A DNA stretch of 63,120 nucleotides from an uncultured Hyphomicrobiales bacterium (GTDB lineage Bacteria; Pseudomonadota; Alphaproteobacteria; Rhizobiales; Beijerinckiaceae), in assembly GCA_903931945.1 (NCBI GenBank), contig CAIZEI010000178.1:1-63120 (forward strand). The letters are read 5' to 3'. Within the stretch, counting starts at the first letter, position 1; each line of letters starts with the position of its first letter. Shown piece by piece: positions 54,885-63,120 of the stretch. Below the pieces are notes generated by a model that did no database searches, had not been told where the DNA came from, and saw nothing but the letters and a program-made list of their open reading frames with translations. The translations under genes were made by a program, and so were the position numbers.

Positions 54885-56051
54885 TCACGGTCGATATTGA
54901 TCAATCCCGGCTTTCAGCGCCTGCTGAAAGTCGGGCCATTTTGAGGGTGTCAAAAGATCCCCGCCTCCAGCGATGCGCATGGCGATTTTTTTATAGACGT
55001 CATACTGCAGGAGATGGATCGGGTCCTTGTAATTATTGAGATCGCCGGTGATGGAAAAATCTGTATCGAAGACATGCAACTGGATATGCGGAACGCCAGA
55101 TGTGGCTTCCATCACGCACCGGCGCAAAGCCATCACTTTTACGAAGAAATCGCCTCCGCCGTCCGAGCCCTGTTTCATCACGCTCGCGTAAGAATAATTG
55201 GCGAGGGAATAGGGCGGGGCGATAAAGTCGATCTGCACCCCGCGCGCCGCCATGCGGCGAACGGCAGGTATGACAAGCGCATTGAGCGATGGGATGTCGC
55301 TGCAAGGGAACTCGGGCGCGTCTGTTCCGGATGCATGGGCAATGTTGGCGGCGCGGGTGAGCGCCTGCATCGCATTTGCCGAGGCTGTGATGGGCGGAAC
55401 TGAGTCCTCATGCCCTTCGACGCGGTCTTCAAAGCGCGGCTGCCATGCTGGCCTGTCCAGAACGCCAGTGCGCAGGACACGCACGGCGACATCGATCCCT
55501 TCGACGCTGAAGTCGGGCACAGGCTGGCTCCAGGTCTCGTTGTAGAATCGCATGTCGAGTAGATTGCCAAAGCCGGCGGTGCAACCCTTGATGAAAGTGG
55601 CGTCGAGATTGATGACAAACCGCTTGAGCGTATGCGAGGCCTCAAGTCGCGGAAACGCCAATGCGAAAAAATCGAGACCCGCGCATCCGAATGAGAGATT
55701 GATCGGTCTTTCAATTCCCCGGAATGCCTGTCGCAACATGACGGGCGTGTAGCCGACTGATGTCGAGGCGCCGAGAACCACGAGATCGGCCCCATCCTGT
55801 GCGGCCACAGGCAACAGGCGCGGAACGATTTTCTCAGGATAGGGATGGTCGGCCAGCCTGACAGTATTCTTGACGAACCGGATTTCGTAAGGGTCTGCGA
55901 AACCGACAAAAACATAGGCCGCTGTAGCCAAAGCCCAGACGACGGAAATAACAGGCAGAAAGCCTCTGCCGGAATCCAGAACGCGTAATATCCAGCTTGC
56001 TGTGCGGTTGTTTGAAGAAGCGCTGCGCACAAAATTGGAGAGCGGGTTCAT
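54885..56051 (-). CDS. Membrane-anchored SGNH-like protein, partner of the MBOAT acyltransferase
   Basis: 388 residues. One N-terminal membrane segment (about 31-53) places the rest in the periplasm. VVLGASTSVGY near 91-101 looks like a GDSL/SGNH block I with a serine, and DPIHLLQYDVY near 343 offers the Asp-x-x-His pair. This is the arrangement of AlgJ/AlgX and DltD-like partners of MBOAT proteins, which pass acyl groups to surface polymers. The gene starts 2 bp from the MBOAT stop on the same strand, so the two are surely co-transcribed. Confidence 0.75.
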   Translation of the reverse strand: MNPLSNFVRSASSNNRTASWILRVLDSGRGFLPVISVVWALATAAYVFVGFADPYEIRFVKNTVRLADHPYPEKIVPRLLPVAAQDGADLVVLGASTSVGYTPVMLRQAFRGIERPINLSFGCAGLDFFALAFPRLEASHTLKRFVINLDATFIKGCTAGFGNLLDMRFYNETWSQPVPDFSVEGIDVAVRVLRTGVLDRPAWQPRFEDRVEGHEDSVPPITASANAMQALTRAANIAHASGTDAPEFPCSDIPSLNALVIPAVRRMAARGVQIDFIAPPYSLANYSYASVMKQGSDGGGDFFVKVMALRRCVMEATSGVPHIQLHVFDTDFSITGDLNNYKDPIHLLQYDVYKKIAMRIAGGGDLLTPSKWPDFQQALKAGIDQYRP

Positions 56052-56053
56052 GA

Positions 56054-57622
56054 TCAGAACCCCGCATAAAGAAAGGGCGCCGGTATATTCAAATACGTAA
56101 ACGCGACAATGGCCAGCCCTCCGAGGTATAGGCCCCAGACCAAATTAGGTCTCCAGGCCACGCGCAAAATGGCAACGGCGGTCGAGCGGTTCTCGTAGGT
56201 GACGATGCCCGGTCGGTAGTTTCGTAGCACTTCGTAGATATTGGGCAGCAGATAGACGATGAAGGCAGCGATTGCGATTTTGAGCCACCCGCGCGGATTG
56301 CCATCGACTTGTCCGATTTCGGGCGGGGCGAAGTTTCCGACCGATGCGACCAGTTTTCCAAAAGCATTTACGCTATCGCTGCGAAACAGCGCCAGACTAA
56401 GCATCAGCGGCAACGTTGAAATCGCCATCCCGGTGAGTCCACGAAAGCGGTCAGAAGTCCGCGCGCGATAGGCTTTGAATGTCTTGCTCGCCTTGACCTC
56501 TGTTTCAAGCACATACCACAGTCCATGGAACAGGCCGAACAGCGCGAAGGTTCCTTTGGCCGCGTGCCAGAGCGCAATGATCTGGAAATTCAGAAGAAAC
56601 GGCAGCCATGCGCCGAACGCGCGCCGTTTCCACCCCTTGTATCCGCGCTGCGCGGCATAGCGCGTGCCCCACAGCGAGAGCGGTGTGAATACGAACAGGG
56701 CGATGACTCTTGTCAGCGTGATGTGCCAGCGGCGATACCAGTCAACAATACCCGATGCGCGCAGCGGTGAATCGAAGTTGATCGGCAGGCGTATCGAAAA
56801 GCAACGGGCGATCCCCAGCGCAATGTCCGAATAGCCGGAAAAATCGAAATAGAGCTGGAAGAAATAACCGGCGATCGCCATGATCGCGTCGTTCGAAGAT
56901 ATGGGAAGATTCGTGGAGGCTCCTGCAAACGTCGGACTGACAAGCGTCGACAGATTGTCAGCCAGAACCAGCTTCTTGAAGAGTCCCACGATGACCAGCG
57001 TGACGCCAACCTGCAGATCGACCCAGCGCAAGCGCCCGAATCCCGGCCGCAGCGCCTGCGGCGAAAACTCGCTCATGTAGGTGATCGGGCCGATGATCAG
57101 TTGCGGAAACAGCGCCACAAACGCTGCGTAGCGCGTGAATACGGAAAGCTTGCCGCCAGCCCCGTCTGCGCCCGCCAGAAACTTTCCAACATCCTCCTGA
57201 CGTTTGAAAGCGTCGAGCAGGAAAACGGCCTGATGGAAGGTGTAGAACGAAATGCCGGCTGGTATGACGACGCCGAGGATCGGCCCCGCCATCGGCGCCA
57301 CGAGGGCTGCAATCTGGTCGAAATATTTGAACGCGCCGAGCAGGAGGAAGTTGAAGACAAGGCCGCCGGTCAGCAGCAATTGTCTGATCGCCGGCGAGAC
57401 AAAACGGGCGCTGGACAAGCCCAGTCCGATCGCCAGATTGACGCACAGGCTCCCGGCCAGAATTGAAAATGGCAATGCGCCATAGGGCGCGTAGAAAATT
57501 GCAGATGTGACGACAATAACGCCCAGCGCCGCCGACGGCCCGCACAATGTCCCGAAGACATAAAACAGACAGATCGCGAGGGGGAGCACCGCAAATAAAA
57601 AGAGCGGGTCGATGAAAAGCAA
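56054..57622 (-). CDS. MBOAT-family O-acyltransferase (AlgI/DltB-like)
   Basis: 522 residues with at least ten membrane segments. The MBOAT core holds the two conserved histidines in ALWHAAKGTFALFGLFHG near 345-365. N-terminal PLAICLFYVFG and RYYYRRWHITL-type text (WYRRWHITL near 295) match AlgI. In alginate and other systems the protein moves acyl groups across the membrane to a periplasmic transferase, here most likely the adjacent SGNH-like protein. The polymer is unknown. Confidence 0.88.
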   Translation of the reverse strand: MLFIDPLFLFAVLPLAICLFYVFGTLCGPSAALGVIVVTSAIFYAPYGALPFSILAGSLCVNLAIGLGLSSARFVSPAIRQLLLTGGLVFNFLLLGAFKYFDQIAALVAPMAGPILGVVIPAGISFYTFHQAVFLLDAFKRQEDVGKFLAGADGAGGKLSVFTRYAAFVALFPQLIIGPITYMSEFSPQALRPGFGRLRWVDLQVGVTLVIVGLFKKLVLADNLSTLVSPTFAGASTNLPISSNDAIMAIAGYFFQLYFDFSGYSDIALGIARCFSIRLPINFDSPLRASGIVDWYRRWHITLTRVIALFVFTPLSLWGTRYAAQRGYKGWKRRAFGAWLPFLLNFQIIALWHAAKGTFALFGLFHGLWYVLETEVKASKTFKAYRARTSDRFRGLTGMAISTLPLMLSLALFRSDSVNAFGKLVASVGNFAPPEIGQVDGNPRGWLKIAIAAFIVYLLPNIYEVLRNYRPGIVTYENRSTAVAILRVAWRPNLVWGLYLGGLAIVAFTYLNIPAPFLYAGF

Positions 57623-57666
57623 GTTGAAAATTTCCCTGATGGAACGATGCGTCGCCGCAGAGCCGA

Positions 57667-58626
57667 TCAGCTCGCTGGGGAGATGTGAACCTCAAGCTCG
57701 CCATTGAGAACGTCGAGAGGGTAGGGGTCGCGATGGCGCACCGGATATGTCTGCAAGCGGCCTTTGATCGCCCAATAGGCGGGCAGCATCGCATAGGCGA
57801 TCATGCGAATTGGCCAGGAATGGATGAGCTGAATTCCGGTGATCGGCGCGCCATGCACGAGGTCGGAAAAGCGGATGAGATGGAAGAGATATCGGGCGTA
57901 AAGAAGGGGGCTATAGAAAAATGTATAGTCCATGTCGTTGAACTCTTCGGCATAAACAAACACCATTTGCCGCGAGACTTTCACACTGTTCGTCTGCGAG
58001 CTCTGGATGTCCCGGTGATATATTTTCATCATATCGTCGCGGCAATAGAGCAAGGGCAGAACCTTGCTCACTTTGTCATAAATGGGTCCGAACCAGCACA
58101 TTTTTTCGGCGAATTCGAATGTGAATATCCGTGTTATGATCGCACGGTCAAAAACGCAAAGTTCGTCGTGACCGCCGCCCTTCACGTTCCGCACTTCCAG
58201 TTGGGTGATCGGACCGAAGCCAAACGAGGGCCCGTTCGGCAGACGAGTGATCGGGTTCATCGTGCGATAAATCAATCCGCAATATTTGCCTTCCGCGCCA
58301 TGCTCGTTCCAGTCGTCGAGGATGGTTGACAAGACGGAAGGCATCAACTCGTCATCATGATCAAGGAAGGCCATGATTTCTCCGCGCGCCTGATGCAACC
58401 CATAGGCCATCGCGATTGATCCTCCTGAATTTAGGGGCAAGACAAATAGCCGCATTTTGAAGGGCGCGCGGCGCGCCAGCTCTGCCAGAACCTCGACAGA
58501 GTTGTCGCTGGATTTGTCATCGACGACAACCCATTCAAAATCCGCTCGCCCCTGCTGGCAGAGACTTTGAAAAGCGCGCTCTATGAATAATGCGCAATTA
58601 TAGGTTGCTGTAACAATCGAGATCAT
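57667..58626 (-). CDS. Family 2 glycosyltransferase
   Basis: 319 residues, GT-A fold: VTATYNCALFIERAFQSL at the N-terminus, VVVDDKSSDNS near 34 and the DxD-type LDHDDEL near 88. No membrane domain is seen beyond a hydrophobic segment near 275-290. It transfers a sugar from a nucleotide donor to a growing surface glycan. Located 44 bp upstream of the MBOAT gene, same strand. Confidence 0.87.
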   Translation of the reverse strand: MISIVTATYNCALFIERAFQSLCQQGRADFEWVVVDDKSSDNSVEVLAELARRAPFKMRLFVLPLNSGGSIAMAYGLHQARGEIMAFLDHDDELMPSVLSTILDDWNEHGAEGKYCGLIYRTMNPITRLPNGPSFGFGPITQLEVRNVKGGGHDELCVFDRAIITRIFTFEFAEKMCWFGPIYDKVSKVLPLLYCRDDMMKIYHRDIQSSQTNSVKVSRQMVFVYAEEFNDMDYTFFYSPLLYARYLFHLIRFSDLVHGAPITGIQLIHSWPIRMIAYAMLPAYWAIKGRLQTYPVRHRDPYPLDVLNGELEVHISPAS

Positions 58627-58759
58627 ATGAGTCGAGTCTTTGCATTTTGCGGTGATTGCGAATGCGCGCGCCGCTCGCCTGCAGGTCTATATGAACTGGA
58701 AGAATGATGGCGACTATTTTCCGACATTGTGATCGTGCTGCTGGCCAACTTGCATGACC

Positions 58760-59569
58760 TCATCGTTGCAAGACCTTACGCAGCCAAACAGCGAACGCGC
58801 CACGTTTGGTGACAGGAATAACCGCGTCATAACAATCGGCAACTTGGCCGCCGAACCCTTCCTTGAACTCGCTAATTGACCTTTGTTTGGGATCGCCGTC
58901 GGGACCGACCCAGCCGCCAAAGTCGAACACTTTAAGACCCTGCTCCTTGAAATAGACAATGTCCTTCCAATGATGAAAGCGGTTTGCACGACCGGCGAAA
59001 TTTTTTTCCGACGATGAGGTTCGATCAACGAGCAACGTAATACTGAGCAAAAGCCGCACACGCTGCTCAAAGGCGACATATCCATGCCAGCTTATCGGCT
59101 TGTCGTTCGTACCCAAAGATTTCGTGATAACGAACTGTCGATTTTCGCCAAACGAATTCAGCGCGGCTTCGGTGAGCGGGTTTCGATTTTCGCGAATTTC
59201 AAGATCGCGATGAGCCATTATGAGCTCGTATATATCCTCTGCGCTCGGCGACGCCAGCGCAACAAATGAGACGCCCTCACGTTCCGCGCGTTTGATCTTG
59301 TATTTGGCGTCTTTTTGAATTCCATCGAACAATTGTTCAGGCGTTTGGTTCATATTGATGAGTAGCGTTTGACGCCTGATCTGAGTTCCCATCGAAATGG
59401 GTTCGAGGGAGTGGTAAAGGTAGAGGATGTCCACATTCCGGTCGACATCGTCAAGGGCAAACCAGATAAATTTGCGTCGCACCAGTTTGCGATAAAGGTC
59501 CTGCGGCAATGTGGCGGCAAACAAATCTCTTGCTTTAAGCAAAATACTAGCCCCCAACTCGCACGGCAT
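58760..59569 (-). CDS. FemAB/GNAT-like transferase
   Basis: 269 residues. The block DGIQKDAKYKIKRAEREGV near 85 with later FHHWKDIVYFKEQGLKVFDFGG and EFKEGFGG resembles the two-GNAT-fold FemAB/PEP-CTERM-associated aminoacyl- or acyl-transferase group (GNAT_6). These modify cell-wall peptides or surface glycans. Lower GC than the flanking genes and on the same strand as the surface locus. The donor and acceptor cannot be told from sequence. The start is uncertain. Confidence 0.65.
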   Translation of the reverse strand: MPCELGASILLKARDLFAATLPQDLYRKLVRRKFIWFALDDVDRNVDILYLYHSLEPISMGTQIRRQTLLINMNQTPEQLFDGIQKDAKYKIKRAEREGVSFVALASPSAEDIYELIMAHRDLEIRENRNPLTEAALNSFGENRQFVITKSLGTNDKPISWHGYVAFEQRVRLLLSITLLVDRTSSSEKNFAGRANRFHHWKDIVYFKEQGLKVFDFGGWVGPDGDPKQRSISEFKEGFGGQVADCYDAVIPVTKRGAFAVWLRKVLQR

Positions 59570-59673
59570 CGCATGCAGAAAGAACGTGCGGCGGCGATTG
59601 CGATATTCCTAATCTAACACAGCGACCCGCAAAATGTGTTGCATTCTGCGTGTGTATGGTCAAACGCATCAAT

Positions 59674-60327
59674 TCAACGCCTGAAACCGCGACCGCTATC
59701 GGGCCTGTTCGAATATACAAACATTCCATTACCCCACTGATCTGGATAAACACGAAGCTTCGAGAATCCGGCAGCTTCAATGAGAGCGTGGCAAACTGGA
59801 TTTGTGTAGATAATAATTGTCTCTGCCTGCATGCTGCGGGCTATTTTAATTGCTTCAATCACAGGAGCCATTACTGAATTTGGAAATGGATGATACATAT
59901 AAAAAAAATTGTATTTTTGATAGAGATCAAAATCTATCGCGTTAACATTAAATATATGTGCGCGATGTAGGCGGAGCCTTGCCAGATTTCTTTCTGCTAC
60001 AGCCGCGATTTCCGGCGCCAACTCCAGCCCATCCACCGTTGAAAACGGGTAACGGAGCAGCATACGCATAGCGCTGCCCTTTCCACACCCTATGTCTAGG
60101 ATATTGTCTCCAGCGCGGATCGGTAAATCATCAAGAAGAGACGATAGGTAGTGGTTTCCTGAGGGGCTGCTTCTGATAACAATCGAATTGTCATATCCGA
60201 GGTCCATTGTGTCCAAAGTTCTTGAGAAGTCCACTCCGATGAGCTTTTCAAACAAGAGTGATGTTCTATGCCGAAGTTTGCTTTCAATTGTGGTCCACCA
60301 GCTTTGGGTCCGATTTGACGGCGACAT
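59674..60327 (-). CDS. Class I SAM-dependent methyltransferase
   Basis: 217 residues. Motif I ILDIGCGKG at 76-84, an acidic post-I residue in VDGLELAPE and NVNAIDFDLYQKYNFFYMYHPFPN for motifs II/III. The segment FPNSVMAP replaces the usual catalytic stretch of small-molecule methyltransferases. Strikingly AT-rich relative to its surroundings. Probably methylates a sugar or lipid of the surface locus. The region 59570-59673 to the next gene holds no gene. Confidence 0.82.
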   Translation of the reverse strand: MSPSNRTQSWWTTIESKLRHRTSLLFEKLIGVDFSRTLDTMDLGYDNSIVIRSSPSGNHYLSSLLDDLPIRAGDNILDIGCGKGSAMRMLLRYPFSTVDGLELAPEIAAVAERNLARLRLHRAHIFNVNAIDFDLYQKYNFFYMYHPFPNSVMAPVIEAIKIARSMQAETIIIYTNPVCHALIEAAGFSKLRVYPDQWGNGMFVYSNRPDSGRGFRR

Positions 60328-60501
60328 ACATCAACTCCAAATTTCGAGGACTGGCCATCGAGCAGCGGTTTCAACGGTGCATGTCTTGGTAGTGAGCGCA
60401 AGTCTAAAAGGCGATCCAGTCGATTTCCTTTTTAAATTCCAGTGTGCCGCGTGAGCTGAACGGCAAGAGTTACTCATTTCGCATCACGCTGCAGCTCATT
60501 C

Positions 60502-61917
60502 TCACGACAGCTTCAACCCGCCCTGCATATAGCCAGCGGGTTCAAGTCCGAAATTCCGAATGAACGCAGGCGCGATTTCAAGCGTCGAAATTGATCGCCG
60601 TTGCGTTGCAAAACCGTTGCGCTTTGACGGATTGTAATGCGTGAAGACCCCTTGCGGGATATGATAGGCGAAGGCTGAACTCTTGTCGGTGATTTCGACA
60701 TTTCTCAAGCCGAGATCGGCAAGCTCATACATATGCTCGCCGTCGCCAACCGAGATGTCGTCGGGCAGATTGGCCTGGCCGAGATCAAATTTGATCGCGC
60801 CGCCGTGTTCATGAAAATCCACATTTGCATTGGCGATCCGCAGTTTCGACATGCGCGACAGGAAATTCGATTTTGCAGCGTCCGAAACGACAACCGAATA
60901 GGATGGCGCCATCGCCCGGCGACGCTCCCACTGGTCTTTTTCGACGCCCATCGTCGTCATGAATTTCGTGAGGTCCGTGCACATGATCTGGCAATTCACC
61001 TGCAAGCGGTCGGGCACGGCCTCCTGCCCCATGCTGCCCATCACGATAATGGAAGTGCCGGGATTGTTGTTCGCAAAGGCCATCAATTCGCCGGCAAAGC
61101 GATCGGCGACGCCCATCGTATAATCGATTTCGCCAGAAAACCGCTGTTCGTATCCTTCAGCCCAGATGACATCGGGATAATCGCCGGGAAAGGTTCCGGG
61201 CCAGTACCTGTGCATCGTGGAGGCGACATGATTTGAGAAAAACCACGAGATATCCGGCGTGTTGCGTTTGAGTTGACGCAGGAAAAAGTCGAAGGCGATT
61301 TCAGCCTGCGATGTGCGCCGGCGGCAGATCATATAGGGGTTGAGACGCTCGGCGGCGAGTTGACGCCCCAGCGACAGAACGGTTTTCGCGCGCAAACCAA
61401 GGCCGGGCGCAGCAGCCAGAAACGGCATGGCCTTGTCGAGCATCAGGGCCTTGCTGACATTGCGCCCGGAGGCATCGACCATCGCCAGGTTGAATTCCTG
61501 AAACGCGGACAATTGCTCCGGAAAACACTCCGGACCTGCGGCGAATGTATCGGGTATGTAAAACTTGTAATGGTCGAGACTTTTAGGAACGGGATAGCTG
61601 TGCAAAGGCCCGAACATGCCCACAGAAACGCCGCCTTTTGCGAGAATTTCCCATATTGGCGGATATTCTCCGTCGACCTCGGTGAGATCCTGACCGAAAT
61701 CCTGTATGCCGTGTTTTGCATTGTTGACGCCGCGATGCACAGACGGCCATGTGACCCACGGGCTCAGATGGCCTTCATCTTCAACATGCGTTTCAAACAC
61801 GTCGGAACGCTGGAACATGCGGGCGAAATTCGAGTCGGGGTGTTTGTCTATGAAATAATCGAAGACCCGGAATGGGACTTCGTTCAATTCAAAAACCACC
61901 AGCTTTTGAGCGCTCAT
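60502..61917 (-). CDS. Alkaline-phosphatase-superfamily hydrolase or transferase
   Basis: 471 residues. VVFELNEVPF at the N-terminus gives the first acidic/Asn metal ligands; HLSPWVTWPSVHRG near 50-63 holds the likely nucleophile Thr/Ser; GQEAVPD and the C-terminal VDFHEHGGAIKFD provide later metal ligands. No signal peptide or membrane segment is evident, so action is cytoplasmic or by an unusual route. Members hydrolyse phosphate or sulfate esters or move phosphoglycerol/phosphoethanolamine. It lies within the surface-glycan locus. Confidence 0.7.
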   Translation of the reverse strand: MSAQKLVVFELNEVPFRVFDYFIDKHPDSNFARMFQRSDVFETHVEDEGHLSPWVTWPSVHRGVNNAKHGIQDFGQDLTEVDGEYPPIWEILAKGGVSVGMFGPLHSYPVPKSLDHYKFYIPDTFAAGPECFPEQLSAFQEFNLAMVDASGRNVSKALMLDKAMPFLAAAPGLGLRAKTVLSLGRQLAAERLNPYMICRRRTSQAEIAFDFFLRQLKRNTPDISWFFSNHVASTMHRYWPGTFPGDYPDVIWAEGYEQRFSGEIDYTMGVADRFAGELMAFANNNPGTSIIVMGSMGQEAVPDRLQVNCQIMCTDLTKFMTTMGVEKDQWERRRAMAPSYSVVVSDAAKSNFLSRMSKLRIANANVDFHEHGGAIKFDLGQANLPDDISVGDGEHMYELADLGLRNVEITDKSSAFAYHIPQGVFTHYNPSKRNGFATQRRSISTLEIAPAFIRNFGLEPAGYMQGGLKLS

Positions 61918-62047
61918 AAGATCGATCCAGAATGGGGCTTGAAATGAAAACGCATGTCTTGCCCGGCCTGACAGACTGGCTGCAATCGCAGCGCAATATT
62001 ACTCCATCGCGCGGTCTGGCGCCAGCGACGACCGCCGGACGTGTCCG

Positions 62048-62953
62048 TCACAGGTAGCCCTGGTAATAATCGCGCAGATACTCATCGAGACACACTTTCC
62101 AGTCGCGCATGACATAAAGATTTCGCAGCTTCAGTTTGGTTGAGACGAGACGTTCCGAGGCAGGGCGCGCGGCAAAGTACTCCTTTGCAAAATAGTCGGA
62201 CGATACCGGCGTGATCTTGATTTCATGGTTCTTGCCAAGCAGTTCAACCAGTTGCGCCGCCACTTCGAACCGCCCTGTCGCGCCAGCGCAAACCATATTA
62301 TAGATACCCCAGTGCCGGCTATCGATCAGCAATTGGACGTTACGGGCAAAATCAACCGTGTAGGTCGGCGTGCCAAGTTTATCATCGACAATAAACAGCT
62401 CTTTTTTTCCCGATTTGATCTGGCTCATAAGTTTCTGGATGAACTTCTTGTCTTTGGACGGCCCCCCACCCATCATCCAGCCGGCGCGGCACACCAGATG
62501 CTGGCGGCAGTTCTCGGCAACGAAGCGCTCGCCCATATATTTGCTGCGCGCGTAGTGACCCAACGGATTGGGCAAGTCCCAATCGTCATAGGTTTCCTTG
62601 GCGCCGTCAAAAATTCCTGCTGTGCTTATGTAGAGCAGGGGTATGCCCAGCTCATTGGCGATATGCGTCGCGTTCTCGACTGAAAGCGTGTTGGTCGCGT
62701 AGGCGTCTTCATAGTTCTCTTCGCAGTATTCGAGACTTGTGTGGGCGCCAAGGTGAAACAGATAGTCCGGCTTGAAAGCCAGGACATCGGCGCGATAGGC
62801 GCCGAAATCACGAAAATCGAGAAAAGTCAGCCAGGCCGCGTTCACATCCTTGTCGGTGCATTTAAGGTCATACCCCGCGCCGAACACCTTGTGAAAGGCC
62901 TCGCCGAGCATCCCGCCGCATCCGGCGATGTAGATGCGCTTCTTCGTGTTCAA
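62048..62953 (-). CDS. NAD(P)-dependent sugar epimerase/reductase, RmlD-like
   Basis: 301 residues from a TTG at 62953, 8 nt after GGAG; the upstream frame lacks coding features. Rossmann motif IAGCGGMLGEAF at the N-terminus, then HLGAHTS near 77 and the catalytic YARSK near 131. The overall layout matches dTDP-4-dehydrorhamnose reductase (RmlD) more than the GalE branch. It produces an activated deoxysugar or a related nucleotide sugar. It sits 76 bp downstream of the sugar dehydrogenase gene, same strand. Confidence 0.85.
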   Translation of the reverse strand: MNTKKRIYIAGCGGMLGEAFHKVFGAGYDLKCTDKDVNAAWLTFLDFRDFGAYRADVLAFKPDYLFHLGAHTSLEYCEENYEDAYATNTLSVENATHIANELGIPLLYISTAGIFDGAKETYDDWDLPNPLGHYARSKYMGERFVAENCRQHLVCRAGWMMGGGPSKDKKFIQKLMSQIKSGKKELFIVDDKLGTPTYTVDFARNVQLLIDSRHWGIYNMVCAGATGRFEVAAQLVELLGKNHEIKITPVSSDYFAKEYFAARPASERLVSTKLKLRNLYVMRDWKVCLDEYLRDYYQGYL

Positions 62954-63029
62954 GATAAAATCTCCATTGGCTGAACAAGGGCATGAACGGCAACCGCCCA
63001 CTCAAATTCGGGGGCGTATCCGAGCGTTC

Positions 63030-63120
63030 CTACTTTTTGCGTGGTCGACCGATGCCTGAATAAATAAAGCCCAGCGACGCCATAGTGTTGGGTCGGTAGA
63101 TATTGCGCAGATCCACAAGA
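63030..63120 (-). CDS. UDP-glucose 6-dehydrogenase (C-terminal end only; runs off the right edge)
   Basis: Only the last 29 residues are in the window: LVDLRNIYRPNTMASLGF then YSGIGRPRKK and TAG (stop at 63030-63032). The block RNIYRP..M...GF.Y.GIGRP is the conserved tail of the Ugd/UDP-glucose dehydrogenase family. It would supply UDP-glucuronate to the glycan locus. Confidence 0.75.
   Translation of the reverse strand, partial: LVDLRNIYRPNTMASLGFIYSGIGRPRKK

Noticed and set aside
1-63120. CRISPR arrays, tRNA or rRNA genes, insertion sequences
   Set aside because: No regularly spaced repeats, no cloverleaf sequences in the gene gaps and no transposase or integrase motifs were found by reading.

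Overview
The window looks like chromosomal DNA of an alphaproteobacterium of the order Hyphomicrobiales (Rhizobiales). This is inferred from gene content and order, not from a search. The evidence is the high GC content, the order cNMP-binding protein / response regulator / L,D-transpeptidase / yggS / leuS / lptE / holA, the order nadD-rsfS-rlmH-envC-like-ctpA-divergent deacetylase-rppH, a transaldolase-glucose-6-phosphate isomerase fusion, a 6S RNA of alphaproteobacterial type, and an orphan-receptor-rich complement of TctC/TAXI proteins. No tRNA, rRNA, CRISPR array or transposase was seen.

Layout. 1-1278: the start of an ABC1/UbiB-type kinase cut by the left edge. 1358-3307: a Tat-exported M28-like peptidase. 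3398-3558: 6S RNA, minus strand. 3651-5906: an AT-richer cassette holding an AAA ATPase with a DUF3696-like C-terminus, split by one in-frame stop, plus a PIN-like nuclease. It is bracketed by two 53-bp direct repeats that copy the 3' end of the neighbouring propeller gene. 5846-12704: a minus-strand catabolic cluster with a heme-motif beta-propeller, a TPP enzyme, a Rieske oxygenase and two orphan solute-binding receptors, followed by a dienelactone hydrolase and dusA.

14814-27119: central carbon metabolism. The minus-strand block tal-pgi / gnd / zwf / pgl forms the oxidative and non-oxidative pentose phosphate route. The divergent plus-strand block phosphomannose isomerase / HAD phosphatase-mutase / phosphoketolase / class I aldolase is partly coupled by ATGA overlaps. 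27394-32233: a MacAB-type tripartite efflux system with its NodT-type outer-membrane lipoprotein, all coupled by ATGA overlaps. 32773-41022: conserved housekeeping genes (small secreted protein, xth, regulator pair, yggS, leuS, lptE, holA). 41055-43077: an arsenic operon (arsR, two unrelated arsenate reductases, aquaglyceroporin) behind a promoter with an operator-like palindrome and probably a leaderless transcript. 43078-46516: gene debris, a secreted protein of unknown function and two more orphan receptors. 46655-53051: nadD, rsfS, rlmH, envC-like, ctpA, divergent deacetylase, rppH.

53083-63120: a secreted propeller, a RidA protein and then a surface-glycan locus. That locus has an SGNH-like partner plus MBOAT acyltransferase, GT2, a FemAB/GNAT-like transferase, a methyltransferase, an alkaline-phosphatase-superfamily enzyme, an RmlD-like reductase and the last residues of a UDP-glucose dehydrogenase. 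The strongest candidate for an undescribed system is the repeat-bracketed ATPase-PIN cassette. The next are the orphan-receptor/Rieske/TPP/heme-propeller cluster and the surface-acylation locus.
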